Assembly (NCBI GenBank): GCA_021787735.1
Contig: JAJYLL010000047.1
Location: 1-36,076 of the forward strand
Direction: 5' to 3'
DNA length: 36,076 nt
From: Acidobacteriota bacterium
GTDB lineage: Bacteria > Acidobacteriota > Terriglobia > UBA7540
Shown: in pieces, positions 9,197 through 17,538 of the stretch
Layout: each line of letters begins with the position of its first letter
Position numbering within the stretch: position 1 is the first letter of the stretch
Notes under the pieces: model-generated
Seen by the model: only the letters and a program-made list of their open reading frames with translations
Database searches by the model: none
What the model was told of the DNA's origin: nothing
Position numbers and translations under genes: made by a program

Positions 9197-10264
9197 ATGG
9201 CGCACCTGGTAATGATCGGAGGATTTCTCGGCGCGGGCAAGACCACGCTGATGCTCCGCGTGGCGCGTCGGCTTGCCAAGCAGGGGAGGCGCGTCGCTCT
9301 GGTAACGAATGACCAGGCCCCGGACATGGTTGACACACGGCTGGCGCGCCTGGCGAAATTCCCGGTGGCGGAGGTTTCTGGTGGGTGCATCTGTTGCCGG
9401 TTCGACGAGTTTGCCGGAGAAGTCGGTGGCCTGGCCCGCGACCTTAATCCCGATGTTGTTCTGGTTGAACCGGTAGGCAGTTGCACCGATCTTGCGGCGA
9501 CGGTGCTGCGGCCTTTGCTTCGCTTCTTGCCGGAACTGTCCGTTGCTCCTCATACGGTGGTTATCGATCCCGCCGTCTGGCTGCAAATGAAGCAGCGCCC
9601 GTCGATGCCGCCGGAAACGGCGTACATCTTCGAGAAACAGTTTGCCGAGGCGGACATCCTGCTGCTCAACAAGAGCGACGTCACTCCCCAACCTTCAATG
9701 GAGATAGTGCGGGCGGAAGTGGACGCCCAAGTGCCGCGAGCCCAGATCCTGCCGGTCAGTGCCCGCACCGGCGCGGGCATCGGCGCGTGGTGTGATCGGG
9801 TCATAGCCAGCCAGGGTTCGGGGCGTTCGATTGATGTGGATTACGCCACCTACGGCAAGGGCGAGCAATGGATGGGCTGGCTGAATGCCACCCTCGATCT
9901 TCAAACCGGAAGCTCGCCGCGCTGGAACCATACCCTGAGCGAATTCATGCAGGCGCTCTGCCGTGCTCTAAGCGAGGCAGGCGAGTCCCCGGCGCATCTG
10001 AAATGCCTGCTCTCCAGCGGATCACTGATTGCCACAGGCAATGCAACGCTGGGCGCGCCGTCGCCGGACCTGCGCATCCTGCAAGCCGGGCGTTCAAGCC
10101 GCAAAGCGGAGCTGGTGATCAACCTTCGCATCGGCCTTCCGCCACGCTGCCTGCGCCCCGCTGTGGCGGCCGCCATCGGCTCGCTGAGAAATACCGAGGG
10201 AACATTTCTGACCGAACGCAGCTTTGCGCCTGCCCAACCCGTCCCGCGGCACCACATGGCGTGA
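9197..10264 (+). CDS. CobW/G3E-family GTPase (metal chaperone type)
   Basis: I chose the ATG at 9197, preceded by AAGGA, because the P-loop follows directly (MAHLVMIGGFLGAGKTT); an upstream in-frame ATG at 9131 adds a non-homologous tail. Diagnostic features are Walker A GGFLGAGKTT, the metal-binding GGCICC (residues 62-67) and the guanine-specificity NKSD (158-161). Family members load Co, Zn, Ni or other metals into enzymes using GTP, in the cytoplasm. The C-terminal half (about 180-355) is not a clear CobW_C domain. It follows the glucosidase on the same strand. No cobalamin or zinc-uptake gene is nearby, so the metal and client are unknown. Confidence 0.85.
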   Translation: MAHLVMIGGFLGAGKTTLMLRVARRLAKQGRRVALVTNDQAPDMVDTRLARLAKFPVAEVSGGCICCRFDEFAGEVGGLARDLNPDVVLVEPVGSCTDLAATVLRPLLRFLPELSVAPHTVVIDPAVWLQMKQRPSMPPETAYIFEKQFAEADILLLNKSDVTPQPSMEIVRAEVDAQVPRAQILPVSARTGAGIGAWCDRVIASQGSGRSIDVDYATYGKGEQWMGWLNATLDLQTGSSPRWNHTLSEFMQALCRALSEAGESPAHLKCLLSSGSLIATGNATLGAPSPDLRILQAGRSSRKAELVINLRIGLPPRCLRPAVAAAIGSLRNTEGTFLTERSFAPAQPVPRHHMA

Positions 10265-10346
10265 AGGGCTATTCATCGATTCGGCCCATCTGCACACACT
10301 CTCACTTCACTTGTTGCCTTTCGGTCCTGGAAAATATCCGGGCCAG

Positions 10347-13037
10347 TCAGGCAAGTTCAGCCGCAATCTGGTTGCGCACGTAGTGGCAGTTCAGAACCTT
10401 CTCCACAAGGTCCAGCGGGCGGTAATAATAATGGTTCGACGCTTCGTAGGCGATGGAGGAATCCCGCCGCGCATGGTGGTATTGCCGCACCGACAATCGG
10501 ATCTCCTCATCAGCTATCTGGATCATCTGACGTCCCAATCCCCGCCGCGCGTCCCGGCTCGCCGTCATCCATTCCTTTCGCAGGCGGCAGAAACGAAGCT
10601 GGTTTGCCACGCTCTGAAAATGGAGATAACAAGTCTCGGCAATGCCGAGGTCCATTTGCGCGGCTGCGTGTCTTTCCCGTGGCACGTGCGCGAGAGCTGC
10701 CTGAAAAATATCCAGGCCTTTCTCCCACATCGTCGCCATCTTCTGGAACTGCTCTTCCGCAACCCGGACAGGATAACTGCCCACCCATTGCTCGTAATCG
10801 TCATACGGGAAAAGCGTCATGGTGGACTTGTAGCCCGTCGGCTGAAAACGAAGAGGGTTTGCGGGTCCATGCTGAGTGGGGACATGGTAAACCACGTTTC
10901 CGCCTTCCATGGGATACTGTACAAACGCCTCGCTAAAGGCCTTCCAGGCATCCAGGATTTGTGGGGCCGCCCTGCTACCAAAGCGGCGCACGGCCACCTC
11001 ACGCAGGGATTCATCTGGAGAAGACGGTAGCGGGTCGAACGTGTATCGCTTGGCAACTTCAAAATTGGGCGATGGATATCCGCCGACGGTCCACGAAGCC
11101 ATCACCCCTCCGATCCCGGCTTCCGCCAGGTTTCTGCAGTGCTGAACAATCAAGTTCGGCACCGGAATGTAGGGCACAGCAGATATCTCCCAAGTGCAGT
11201 TCCACTGAACTTTGGCCAGCCGCTTGATTCCGTTCTGGCGCGCATAGCGCCAATTCCTGAGCGCGCGTGGCCCCGGTCCGACCACCGAAATCGAGTACTC
11301 ACCTACACTTGCCGGATGGCCTCCGCGGTCGATGTGCTTGGCCCACTCGCTGACGCTGAGCAGGGCAACATCCTTCGGAAGCAGGGGGATGACCTTCGCC
11401 GGGTCAGCGGCATTCCGAACCCAGGCGCTGCCCCAGCCCCAGTCCCACGCAATTACATCTGCTGAAGGGCTCTCGCGCCGCACTCCGTCACGAAATGTTC
11501 GGATGAGCTGTGCAATGACCTTCGAGCCATCCAGCTTTGAACATCGCGGACAGAACTCGGGATGGCCGTGAGAGAAACAGTTCGTAAGGTTTTCAGAAGC
11601 CGTGATGCAGAAGATCCCGCCCAGCCCGGGGGCACGAGACATGACGTGCGCCAGGCTCTCCACGAGCCATTCCCGCACCTCCGTCGTCCTTGTACACATC
11701 GCCGAAAAGCGGTTGTCGCCAGGGTCGTGCGTCCCCTTGACTTCCGGGTGCCGGGCAAAGAATTCCTCCGGCATCGACCGCGGTTCATTCAGGTAGAGGT
11801 AAATCTTGACGCCGTGGCTGGCCGCCCGGTCGACAAGCTTGCGCAGGTTCCGAAGGCGAGTCTCCGACCCTGCGCCGAATTCCGGAAACCTCTTTGACGG
11901 CGCCAGATTTCGCAGCACTGCCTGCAGCCACACCCCGTTGATTCCCGCGCGGCCAAGCTTTTCCAAAAGGCCGTCAGGAAGAGAATCGATCTTTGCATCC
12001 ATCAGCGGGTCGCCGTAAATCGCGAAATACGAGTACACGTATCGCGGGTCAAGGCGGGTATTCCGGCGAACGATCCCATGCTGCAAATACGGGCCACCGC
12101 GCGCCTCCATCTGCTCCTGAAGATAAGAAAGAGCTTCCCGTGCTCCTTGAACGTCCTGCCCGACCACGTGAACTTGATTCGCGCCTGCCGTCAATTCAAA
12201 ACTTCCGGAGGTCCGGGAGATCGAGGGATTGACCTCAATCCGGATCACCTTTGATTCTTGCTCCCTGGCCCCGTTGAGAGCCACGTCACTTCCCATCGCT
12301 GCCGCCAGGTAGTTCTGAAAATCCTTAACGATGTCGAGAGGCACTTCGGAGCTCGGCCGCGGAGCCAGCAACGTCCAGCCTGTACTCAAATCGGATTCAT
12401 TTTCCCCAGGCCTGCTTGACGGGTCGCGTCGCGACGAGATTTGGGTGCTGGCCAGCCGATTGATAAATGCAAAAGCTTGCTCGCACGGAGCATCGATCTC
12501 GCCGCCCAGCGTCTCGCGGACTATTTGTTTTATTTCTACCGCGCGGCGGCGCGCCTCAGCCGGAGGCGTCAAGTAGCGAAGCCTCTCGCATTTCGGCTTC
12601 AGCAACCCAAGCTTGATCCAGAGGAAATCGTCCTCCTTCAAGTGGTATTCATACTGTTCGGCGTTCCAGCCAAGCAATTCCATCAATTGGTCATCGGGTA
12701 GGATATGCCAGTTCTGCCGGATGACAGTGATATAGATCCTGCGGAGTTGATCCTCAGAAAGTTCTATCTTCTTTGGCAAACCCATCGACGCGCCACTCTC
12801 GAGAACGTTTTCCGAAGTCGTGCCTAGAACTTCGGCCATCCGGTCCGTATTCGCCAGTTCCCAGTTGCGCCAGATAAAAAGATGCAGGCGATCAGGAAAA
12901 TGCGGTTCGGGGATGGGTTCCGGCGCGGGTGCGCCATGCTCGATGGGAACTTCCTGCGCTTCGAGACGGCCAAGCCACGGCTGAGTCAGCAGGAGAGTAG
13001 AAACTTCGATTTGCTCAAGGAACTTTCGTCGGTTCAT
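10347..13037 (-). CDS. Large secreted glycoside-hydrolase-like protein (GH20b-like domain, TIM-barrel-like core)
   Basis: The protein is 896 residues from the ATG at 13037; a start at 13076 would add 13 basic residues. NRRKFLEQIEVSTLLL resembles a Tat signal. A region around residues 220-330 (LDIVKDFQNYLAAAMGSDV to REALSYLQEQMEARGG) resembles the small alpha/beta domain that precedes the barrel in GH20 and alpha-glucuronidase-type enzymes. It is followed by barrel-like segments (AGINGVWLQAVLRN, GVKIYLYLNEPRSMPEEFF, GLGGIFCITASE, ADVIAWDWGWGSAW) and a helical C-terminus. FCPRC may bind a metal. I could not assign a CAZy family or catalytic residues. It converges on the CobW gene with 82 bases between the stops and is likely involved in polysaccharide use. 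Confidence 0.65.
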   Translation of the reverse strand: MNRRKFLEQIEVSTLLLTQPWLGRLEAQEVPIEHGAPAPEPIPEPHFPDRLHLFIWRNWELANTDRMAEVLGTTSENVLESGASMGLPKKIELSEDQLRRIYITVIRQNWHILPDDQLMELLGWNAEQYEYHLKEDDFLWIKLGLLKPKCERLRYLTPPAEARRRAVEIKQIVRETLGGEIDAPCEQAFAFINRLASTQISSRRDPSSRPGENESDLSTGWTLLAPRPSSEVPLDIVKDFQNYLAAAMGSDVALNGAREQESKVIRIEVNPSISRTSGSFELTAGANQVHVVGQDVQGAREALSYLQEQMEARGGPYLQHGIVRRNTRLDPRYVYSYFAIYGDPLMDAKIDSLPDGLLEKLGRAGINGVWLQAVLRNLAPSKRFPEFGAGSETRLRNLRKLVDRAASHGVKIYLYLNEPRSMPEEFFARHPEVKGTHDPGDNRFSAMCTRTTEVREWLVESLAHVMSRAPGLGGIFCITASENLTNCFSHGHPEFCPRCSKLDGSKVIAQLIRTFRDGVRRESPSADVIAWDWGWGSAWVRNAADPAKVIPLLPKDVALLSVSEWAKHIDRGGHPASVGEYSISVVGPGPRALRNWRYARQNGIKRLAKVQWNCTWEISAVPYIPVPNLIVQHCRNLAEAGIGGVMASWTVGGYPSPNFEVAKRYTFDPLPSSPDESLREVAVRRFGSRAAPQILDAWKAFSEAFVQYPMEGGNVVYHVPTQHGPANPLRFQPTGYKSTMTLFPYDDYEQWVGSYPVRVAEEQFQKMATMWEKGLDIFQAALAHVPRERHAAAQMDLGIAETCYLHFQSVANQLRFCRLRKEWMTASRDARRGLGRQMIQIADEEIRLSVRQYHHARRDSSIAYEASNHYYYRPLDLVEKVLNCHYVRNQIAAELA

Positions 13038-13076
13038 TCTTTTTTGGGCATGTCTTTTCCGGCCGCGTGCCTTCAT

Positions 13077-13409
13077 AGTCTAGCCACGCATCCGATGGCG
13101 TCTCGGCCTCAATTTTCAGTTTATCGATCATACACTGACGCGCAACGGGCTTCGTGCAAATATTCGATCGTGGCCGGCGGCTATGAAGGCATTGCCATCC
13201 GCCACGCTGTACGCCGCAGAATCACAGTGGTCGAAACGGCCGGCAAGATGTACCACACACCAGGGGAGAGGGAGACGAGCGGAGCGAGTCGGGTGAGGGG
13301 GTAAACCCGAATTTTCGAAGCAGGATGACTGGTCAACTGGGCCAGGTTAAATAACTGTCGTTTCGGAATCAAACATCAACCCGTCGGCAGAGGTCTTCAG
13401 GGCGCTTCC
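13077..13409. other. Intergenic region between the glycosidase-like gene and the thioesterase gene
   Basis: This stretch of about 330 bases lies upstream of the leftward glycosidase gene and downstream of the leftward ORP operon. The segment around 13262-13312 (gagagggagacgagcggagc...) is purine-rich, but I see only one copy in the window. No long stem with a T-run and no credible small gene was found. Confidence 0.4.
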
Positions 13410-13898
13410 TTATTTCGAGGCTTCCTCGCAGTCTTGAAGAAGCGCAGGCCCGGTGCGCGCTGGGACTTTCAGAAAAGTGGCCCAGGCATGGGCCCGCTCC
13501 ACGTTCAGGCTGTCCCTAAGTTCCGCCTCCGTCCGGGTGTGGCGATTCCGCTTTTCGACGACCCAACCGCGAACCTTGATCAACTCTCCCGGCGGAGCCA
13601 CGTGGCGCCGAAGCCTTACCTCCAGCCGGCAAGTGAAAGCAGGATCTGCGGCTGCAGCGACAGCCTTGGACATGGCTTCATCCAGCACTGTCGCGATAAT
13701 TCCTCCGTGAATAATGCCTTGATATCCTTGCCATTCCTTTGCGGGAACCCAGTCGGCTATGACGCATCCGGGCCCATCGGGCCCAAAGCGAAGCTTCAAG
13801 CCGTGAGCATGGTCAGGGCCGCAGGCAAAGCATTCGGATTCCGGTTGCGGCGCGGAAGTTGACACCGCCTCCTCCTCAATGCTCTTCAAGCCTTGCAT
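13410..13898 (-). CDS. Hotdog-fold thioesterase (PaaI-like)
   Basis: The start at 13898 is supported by a perfect AGGAGG nine bases upstream; a longer frame exists but has no such site. The 162-residue protein carries the hotdog signature HGGIIATVLDEAM and an N-terminal ECFACGPDHAHGLKLRF segment typical of small acyl-CoA thioesterases whose N-terminus contains CFACG. Family members hydrolyse acyl-CoA thioesters in the cytoplasm. Its start lies inside the end of the ATPase gene (23-base overlap), so it is translated from the same leftward mRNA. A thioesterase is not a known ORP-cluster member as far as I recall, and its substrate is unknown. Confidence 0.8.
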   Translation of the reverse strand: MQGLKSIEEEAVSTSAPQPESECFACGPDHAHGLKLRFGPDGPGCVIADWVPAKEWQGYQGIIHGGIIATVLDEAMSKAVAAAADPAFTCRLEVRLRRHVAPPGELIKVRGWVVEKRNRHTRTEAELRDSLNVERAHAWATFLKVPARTGPALLQDCEEASK

Positions 13899-14898
13899 CG
13901 TGTGCGTCCTCCTTTGGTGTGAAGTGTCCGGCAGCCGTAGCGACCGCCAAAGTGGCATGCCGGCCTTCCTGCAGATTGGCTTCGACTCTCTCCCAGACGG
14001 CATGAATATCCTGGGAGCAGCCGTCCTGCTGAAACTCAGTGACCGCTTTCCCGAGGGTCTGAGCCTCCGTCACGGCGCTGTCATACCGGGCCCGACCGGC
14101 AAGCCCCAGTCCCATCTGGCAGACGCGCGCTTCAATCCGCTCACAAATCTCTGGATTGAGATCCCACTTGTTGACACATACCAGCGTTGGGATACCGAAG
14201 TGTCCGGTCAACTCCGCAACCCGCTCCAGGTCGTGAAGGCCGCTCAGTGTCGGCTCAGTTACCACCAGAACCAGAGACGCGCCCGTGACCGAAGCAATCA
14301 CAGGACATCCAATTCCTGGTGAGCCGTCGATAAGAAGCAGGTCCAGCCCCTGCTCTGCGGCAAACTGCCTGGCGTTTGTCCGCACTGTCGAAACGAGCTT
14401 GCCCGAATTCTCTGCCGCGATCCCGAGCCGGGCATGAACCATAGGGCCAAAACGTGTTTCGGAAATAAACCATTCGCCATTCACCACCGGCTCAAGCTCG
14501 ATGGCGCCTTCCGGGCAGAACCACGCGCAGACGCCGCAACCTTCGCAGGCAAGCGGGTCCACGCGAAAGGTACTCTCCATAGCTCCGTTCCCAAGGTTGT
14601 CCAAATGGATGGCATCGAAACGGCAGACCTCAACGCAATTGCCGCATGAGCTACAATAGTCGGGCTGAATTCTCGCGCGGTTTCCCCCCGTGAAAGGCTC
14701 CCGACGAAGAACAGTCGGCTGCAAAACCAAAGGCAAGTCAGAAGCATCGACATCACAGTCAGCCAAGGCGACTTTCCCTGCCAGTGCCGCAAATGATGCA
14801 ACAATCGACGTCTTGCCCGTGCCGCCCTTGCCGCTGATGACTACGAGTTCTTTCACCTGCGAATGGCCCGGGGAGTTAATATTCACCAGATCGCTCAT
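13876..14898 (-). CDS. MinD-like P-loop ATPase with inserted 2x[4Fe-4S] ferredoxin domain (ORP-cluster type), second copy
   Basis: The protein has 340 residues. A deviant Walker A, GKGGTGKT (residues 23-30), is followed by ADCDVDASDLP, and a ferredoxin insert carries two CxxCxxCxxxC clusters (Cys82-92 and Cys118-128). After the insert come DGSPGIGCPVIASVTG (Walker-B/switch region) and TEPTLSGLHDLERV. This is the layout of the two ATPases in the Desulfovibrio orange-protein cluster (DVU2103/DVU2104) and of Nbp35/Mrp relatives. Likely roles are Fe-S or metal-cluster handling, or MinD-like positioning. It is coupled by a 4-base ATGA overlap to the upstream ATPase, with which it may form a heterodimer. 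Confidence 0.88.
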   Translation of the reverse strand: MSDLVNINSPGHSQVKELVVISGKGGTGKTSIVASFAALAGKVALADCDVDASDLPLVLQPTVLRREPFTGGNRARIQPDYCSSCGNCVEVCRFDAIHLDNLGNGAMESTFRVDPLACEGCGVCAWFCPEGAIELEPVVNGEWFISETRFGPMVHARLGIAAENSGKLVSTVRTNARQFAAEQGLDLLLIDGSPGIGCPVIASVTGASLVLVVTEPTLSGLHDLERVAELTGHFGIPTLVCVNKWDLNPEICERIEARVCQMGLGLAGRARYDSAVTEAQTLGKAVTEFQQDGCSQDIHAVWERVEANLQEGRHATLAVATAAGHFTPKEDAHDARLEEH

Positions 14899-15776
14899 CG
14901 CGGGACCTCACCTTCTGAACTGACTGGCATAGCCCGGCCACGATCCAACAGGCAGGCCAGAAGTCTTTCGATTCGGTCACGAATCTCCGGAATGGCTTCG
15001 CACGCCAGCACACCGCGCGAGTACGCCTCAGCCACCCGGCGGTCGTCCGGAATTTTCGCCAGGATTTGGATCTCCTCGCGGCGGCAGTATTCCTCAGTTT
15101 CCTGGTTGCCAAGACCCGCGCGGTTGATGCACACTCCGTGAGGCAACTTCAGGGCACGAACCATCTCGACCGCGAGTTTGAGGTCATTCAAACCAAAGGG
15201 AGTGGGCTCCGTAACCAGCAGTACGAAGTCCGCTCCTTCCACGCTCTCAATCACAGGGCATGACGTTCCGGGAGGCGAGTCGAAGATTACAAGCTCTACG
15301 GAGGGCGCGGCGGCTTTCACCTGCCGGATGACCGGTGCACTCATGGCCTCACCGACATTGAGCACGCCCTGAATGAACCGCACGGGCCCACTCTGACCCG
15401 CTTCGATCCTGCCCGCCACCCGGAATTCCTCCCTGATCGCGTCGGGGCGGCAAACCAGGGCGCACCCTCCGCAGGAGTGGCATAACTCGGGATGTAACAG
15501 CACTTTTTCACCGATGCACACAATTGCACTGTACTGGCAGATCTCACAGCACACGCCGCAGTGCATGCATCTTTCCATGTCGACGGCAGGCTGCAGCCGT
15601 CCGACCGGAGCGCTTGAAGTGAGTTCCGGCTTGAGAAACAGATGGCCGTTTGGTTCCTCCACATCACAGTCGACATAGGTAACGTCCCGCCCGTTGCGGG
15701 CCGCTACCAAGGCCAGATTGGTCGAAACCGTGGTTTTGCCGGTTCCACCTTTGCCGCTGGCGATGGCGATTCTCAT
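14895..15776 (-). CDS. MinD-like P-loop ATPase with inserted 2x[4Fe-4S] ferredoxin domain (ORP-cluster type), first copy
   Basis: The protein is 293 residues and paralogous to its downstream neighbour. MRIAIASGKGGTGKTT gives the P-loop at the very N-terminus. YVDCDVEEPNGHLFL follows, then two ferredoxin clusters with Cys70/73/76/80 and Cys99/102/105/109. DSPPGTSCPVIESVEGADF is the Walker-B/switch segment, and TEPTPFGLNDLKLAVEM is a conserved helix of this family. GCAGGAA lies just upstream of the start. The ATGA overlap with the next gene implies fixed stoichiometry. In Desulfovibrio the equivalent pair belongs to the anaerobe-specific ORP complex; I infer the same here from gene order and the nearby sigma-54 regulator. 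Confidence 0.9.
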   Translation of the reverse strand: MRIAIASGKGGTGKTTVSTNLALVAARNGRDVTYVDCDVEEPNGHLFLKPELTSSAPVGRLQPAVDMERCMHCGVCCEICQYSAIVCIGEKVLLHPELCHSCGGCALVCRPDAIREEFRVAGRIEAGQSGPVRFIQGVLNVGEAMSAPVIRQVKAAAPSVELVIFDSPPGTSCPVIESVEGADFVLLVTEPTPFGLNDLKLAVEMVRALKLPHGVCINRAGLGNQETEEYCRREEIQILAKIPDDRRVAEAYSRGVLACEAIPEIRDRIERLLACLLDRGRAMPVSSEGEVPR

Positions 15777-15866
15777 TTCCTGCGACTTTCCTTTTCCTAT
15801 AAGGCATGGCCCCGCTCCAGCCGCGCAGACACATTCCGTGCAACTGGTTCGGGGCTGGCCTATTGT

Positions 15867-16106
15867 CTACTCCGGCCCCGTCTTACCCTCCAAGGACTCG
15901 ATCTGCTTACGGACATTTTCGAGCGCGCTCTCCAAGTACGCGGTCTGATTTTTGAGCTGAGACACCTCGTCCGATGAGCCAGATACAGCAAAAGCGCCTC
16001 GCCGCCCCGCAGCCCGGCCGAATCCCCGCTGGAAGCCAGCCGGACCGGCACCACGTCCCGACTTGGGACCCTGTCCGGCAGGACCTGTTCCATCTCCAAA
16101 TGGCAT
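15867..16106 (-). CDS. Small DUF5320-like Gly/Arg-rich protein with C-terminal coiled coil
   Basis: The start at 16106 follows GAGGAGG with good spacing. The 79-residue product begins MPFGDGTGPAGQGPKSGRGAG, the hallmark of small DUF5320-type proteins (usually MPxGDGTGPxGxGPxTGR). It ends with a likely short coiled coil (VSQLKNQTAYLESALENVRKQ, residues about 45-68). These proteins are commonly found beside NifX-domain and Mrp-type ATPase genes in anaerobes; their function is unknown. It lies in the leftward ORP operon, about 90 bases before the first ATPase. A possible extended start at 16184 lacks homology. Confidence 0.75.
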   Translation of the reverse strand: MPFGDGTGPAGQGPKSGRGAGPAGFQRGFGRAAGRRGAFAVSGSSDEVSQLKNQTAYLESALENVRKQIESLEGKTGPE

Positions 16107-16139
16107 TGTCAAACCTCCTCTAAAATTTTTGTCAATCCC

Positions 16140-16169
16140 GCACCGTGAAAGTGCCGCACTTCGCGGTGC
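16140..16169 (-). promoter_or_regulatory. Two-part hairpin in the leader of the DUF5320-like gene
   Basis: Outer arms GCACCG (16140-16145) and CGGTGC (16164-16169) enclose inner arms AAGTG (16149-16153) and CACTT (16157-16161) around a 3-base loop. The structure lies 34 bases upstream of the DUF5320-like start, inside the leftward operon. No T-run follows on either strand, so it is not a typical intrinsic terminator; an mRNA processing or stability element is possible. Confidence 0.5.
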
Positions 16170-16272
16170 CTGATCTCGTTCCATGCTTGCGCTGCTGCCT
16201 CGCGCGTCTTCTCATCACAGTCCGGGCATAATCCGCATTCACGCAGCCCCGCAGCAGGCAGACTGTTCTTCC

Positions 16273-16776
16273 TCAGCGCCAAGGCCAATGGCCACCACGT
16301 CCGAAGCCACGACCATATCCGCGACCCCAGTTCCTGCCGCCCATTCCACGGCCTGCCCAGGCCGGAATCCCTTGATAGCTACGCAGGGCCAGGCTTTTAC
16401 CATTCCTGCTCACTTCCCGCGCCACCAGGACGGTTGCTCCCTGGGTCTGCAACTTCGACCCTGTCACACTCACCGTGTCTCCTTTGGCAAGGCTGAAGTT
16501 GTTTTGCGACAGGAAGAATGTCGGCCAGAGGCGGCCGTCGTAGCTTCCGTTCTCCGTTTTCAATGTCACCTGCGTGCCGCCCCGCCGGCAGGGGTAAACG
16601 GCATTCTGGACAGCCTCAAGGACTCCATGAGCAGTGATTTCCGTCGAGGGGTTGTAGAAGCAGCCATAGTTCATACCTGGACCCATCTGGGGCCAGGCTT
16701 GCGCAACGACCAGCAGTATTGCGATAACCCCTCCGGCCATCACAAGCATTCGACTGCGATCAGTTTCCCAATGCAT
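16273..16776 (-). CDS. Small exported protein, possible OB-fold, Gly/Arg-rich tail
   Basis: The 167-residue protein starts after AAAGGAGA. An N-terminal hydrophobic segment (MLVMAGGVIAILLVVAQAWP) is a signal peptide or anchor. The middle (about 48-135) has the strand pattern of a small OB-like barrel: HGVLEAVQNAVYP, TQVTLKTENGSYDGRLWP, KGDTVSVTGSKLQ, ATVLVAREVSRNGKSLAL. The C-terminal 30 residues are Gly/Arg/Trp-rich (RGMGGRNWGRGYGRGFGRGG). Cys39 and Cys63 could form a disulfide. I do not recognise a named family. It follows the NifX-domain gene by only 4 bases, so it is part of the leftward ORP operon and would place one member of the system outside the cytoplasm. Confidence 0.65.
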   Translation of the reverse strand: MHWETDRSRMLVMAGGVIAILLVVAQAWPQMGPGMNYGCFYNPSTEITAHGVLEAVQNAVYPCRRGGTQVTLKTENGSYDGRLWPTFFLSQNNFSLAKGDTVSVTGSKLQTQGATVLVAREVSRNGKSLALRSYQGIPAWAGRGMGGRNWGRGYGRGFGRGGHWPWR

Positions 16777-16780
16777 CTCT

Positions 16781-17386
16781 TTATCTCCTTTCTTGAGACT
16801 GCTCTCGCGTCATTTTCAGGCCGCACTTCGGGCACGCTATCTGGTGGCATGGCTGCCCAGTGGTGTGCGGCAATTCCTCGCCACAGTTCAGACAGACACA
16901 ATAGCCGGCCTGCCCTGCAGTGAACGGGCCACCCAATCCCCCTGCCGCTCCTCCGTGGCGTCTACAACGGCCGCCGCCGGGTCCACGTCCAGCACCCATT
17001 CCAAAACCTCCTGGCATTGCGTATCTCCTTCCTCCCATGCACCTGCGCTGGCGGTGCGCACCTGGCATGCTGTACGTCCGCGTCGCCAGTCTCCCATTCA
17101 GATAGGCCGCCAATACTTCTTCGACTGGCCCACAGACGAATCCGATCACCTCAACGGCCGATGAAACCAAAGCGGCCTCGAATTGCACCGAAATCCCGCC
17201 GCAGATGAGGACCCCCGCCCCCAGATTTCGAACCTCGGCAGCACGTGCCGGGGGATCGGTTCGGGTCAATTTACGTTCCTCTCGCCGCTGCTCCTGGCCG
17301 TTCTCGACGTCGATGAGCAGAATATTGCCTGCCGTGTCAAAAACGGGAGAAACTCGACCCTGCCAGTGTGGGATTGCGATTCTCAT
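16781..17386 (-). CDS. NifX-type (dinitrogenase cofactor biosynthesis) domain protein with C-terminal zinc ribbon
   Basis: The ATG at 17386 gives the conserved start MRIAIPHWQGRVSPVFDTAG; a longer frame from 17422 adds 12 unrelated residues. Residues 1-110 form the ribonuclease-H-like NifX/NifB-C fold that binds metal-sulfur cofactors (GAGVLICGGIS, VEVIGFVCGPVEEVLAAYLNG). A Gly/Arg/Met-rich linker follows, then a zinc ribbon (CVCLNCGEELPHTTGQPC...CPKCG). This is a common small-protein layout beside Mrp-type ATPases in anaerobes. It is the first gene of the leftward operon, 152 bases from the divergent regulator gene. There are no nitrogenase genes here, so a cofactor role for the ORP system is more likely than nitrogen fixation. 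Confidence 0.85.
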   Translation of the reverse strand: MRIAIPHWQGRVSPVFDTAGNILLIDVENGQEQRREERKLTRTDPPARAAEVRNLGAGVLICGGISVQFEAALVSSAVEVIGFVCGPVEEVLAAYLNGRLATRTYSMPGAHRQRRCMGGRRYAMPGGFGMGAGRGPGGGRCRRHGGAAGGLGGPFTAGQAGYCVCLNCGEELPHTTGQPCHQIACPKCGLKMTREQSQERR

Positions 17387-17460
17387 CGTCTTGCCTCGAA
17401 GCACGCCCGCTTCCACAACCACAAATCCTTTGAATTAGTGCACCATCCAGCCACAATCGA

Positions 17461-17476
17461 GGGCACAGGTCTTGCA
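17461..17476 (+). promoter_or_regulatory. Sigma-54 (-24/-12) promoter candidate ahead of the sigma-54 activator gene
   Basis: GGGCACAGGTCTTGCA matches the TGGCACR-N4-TTGCW consensus at 12 of 13 defined-or-invariant checks I made, with GG and GC separated by exactly 10 bases. Transcription would begin near 17487, giving a leader of about 50 bases before the GTG at 17539. The -12 element overlaps one CTTGCA-N3-TGCA copy, so this copy could serve as promoter, binding site or both. Confidence 0.55.
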
Positions 17477-17485
17477 TCTTGCAAC
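17471..17485. promoter_or_regulatory. CTTGCA-N3-TGCA site A (candidate activator-binding site)
   Basis: The sequence is CTTGCATCTTGCAAC. Its core TGCA-N3-TGCA is an inverted repeat. It lies in the divergent region, 33 bases (about three helical turns) from site B and roughly 90 bases upstream of the leftward operon start, a typical distance for a sigma-54 enhancer site. Confidence 0.55.
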
Positions 17486-17503
17486 ATCAGGGAGCTACTG
17501 TGT

Positions 17504-17518
17504 CTTGCAAATTGCACC
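17504..17518. promoter_or_regulatory. CTTGCA-N3-TGCA site B (candidate activator-binding site)
   Basis: The sequence is CTTGCAAATTGCACC, sharing every fixed position with sites A and C. It lies between the putative sigma-54 promoter and the activator start codon, and about 120 bases upstream of the leftward NifX-domain gene. Confidence 0.55.
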
Positions 17519-17538
17519 AAGACTCGTCAAAATGAAGG

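Noticed and set aside
13262..13312. Purine-rich segment as a repeat element or CRISPR-like unit
   Set aside because: Only one copy is visible in the window, and no regularly spaced repeats were found anywhere, so there is no CRISPR array.
17400..17453. Sigma-54 promoter for the leftward ORP operon
   Set aside because: One match has the right spacing but would start transcription three bases before the start codon; the other has the GG-GC spacing one base short. I therefore did not list either as a feature.
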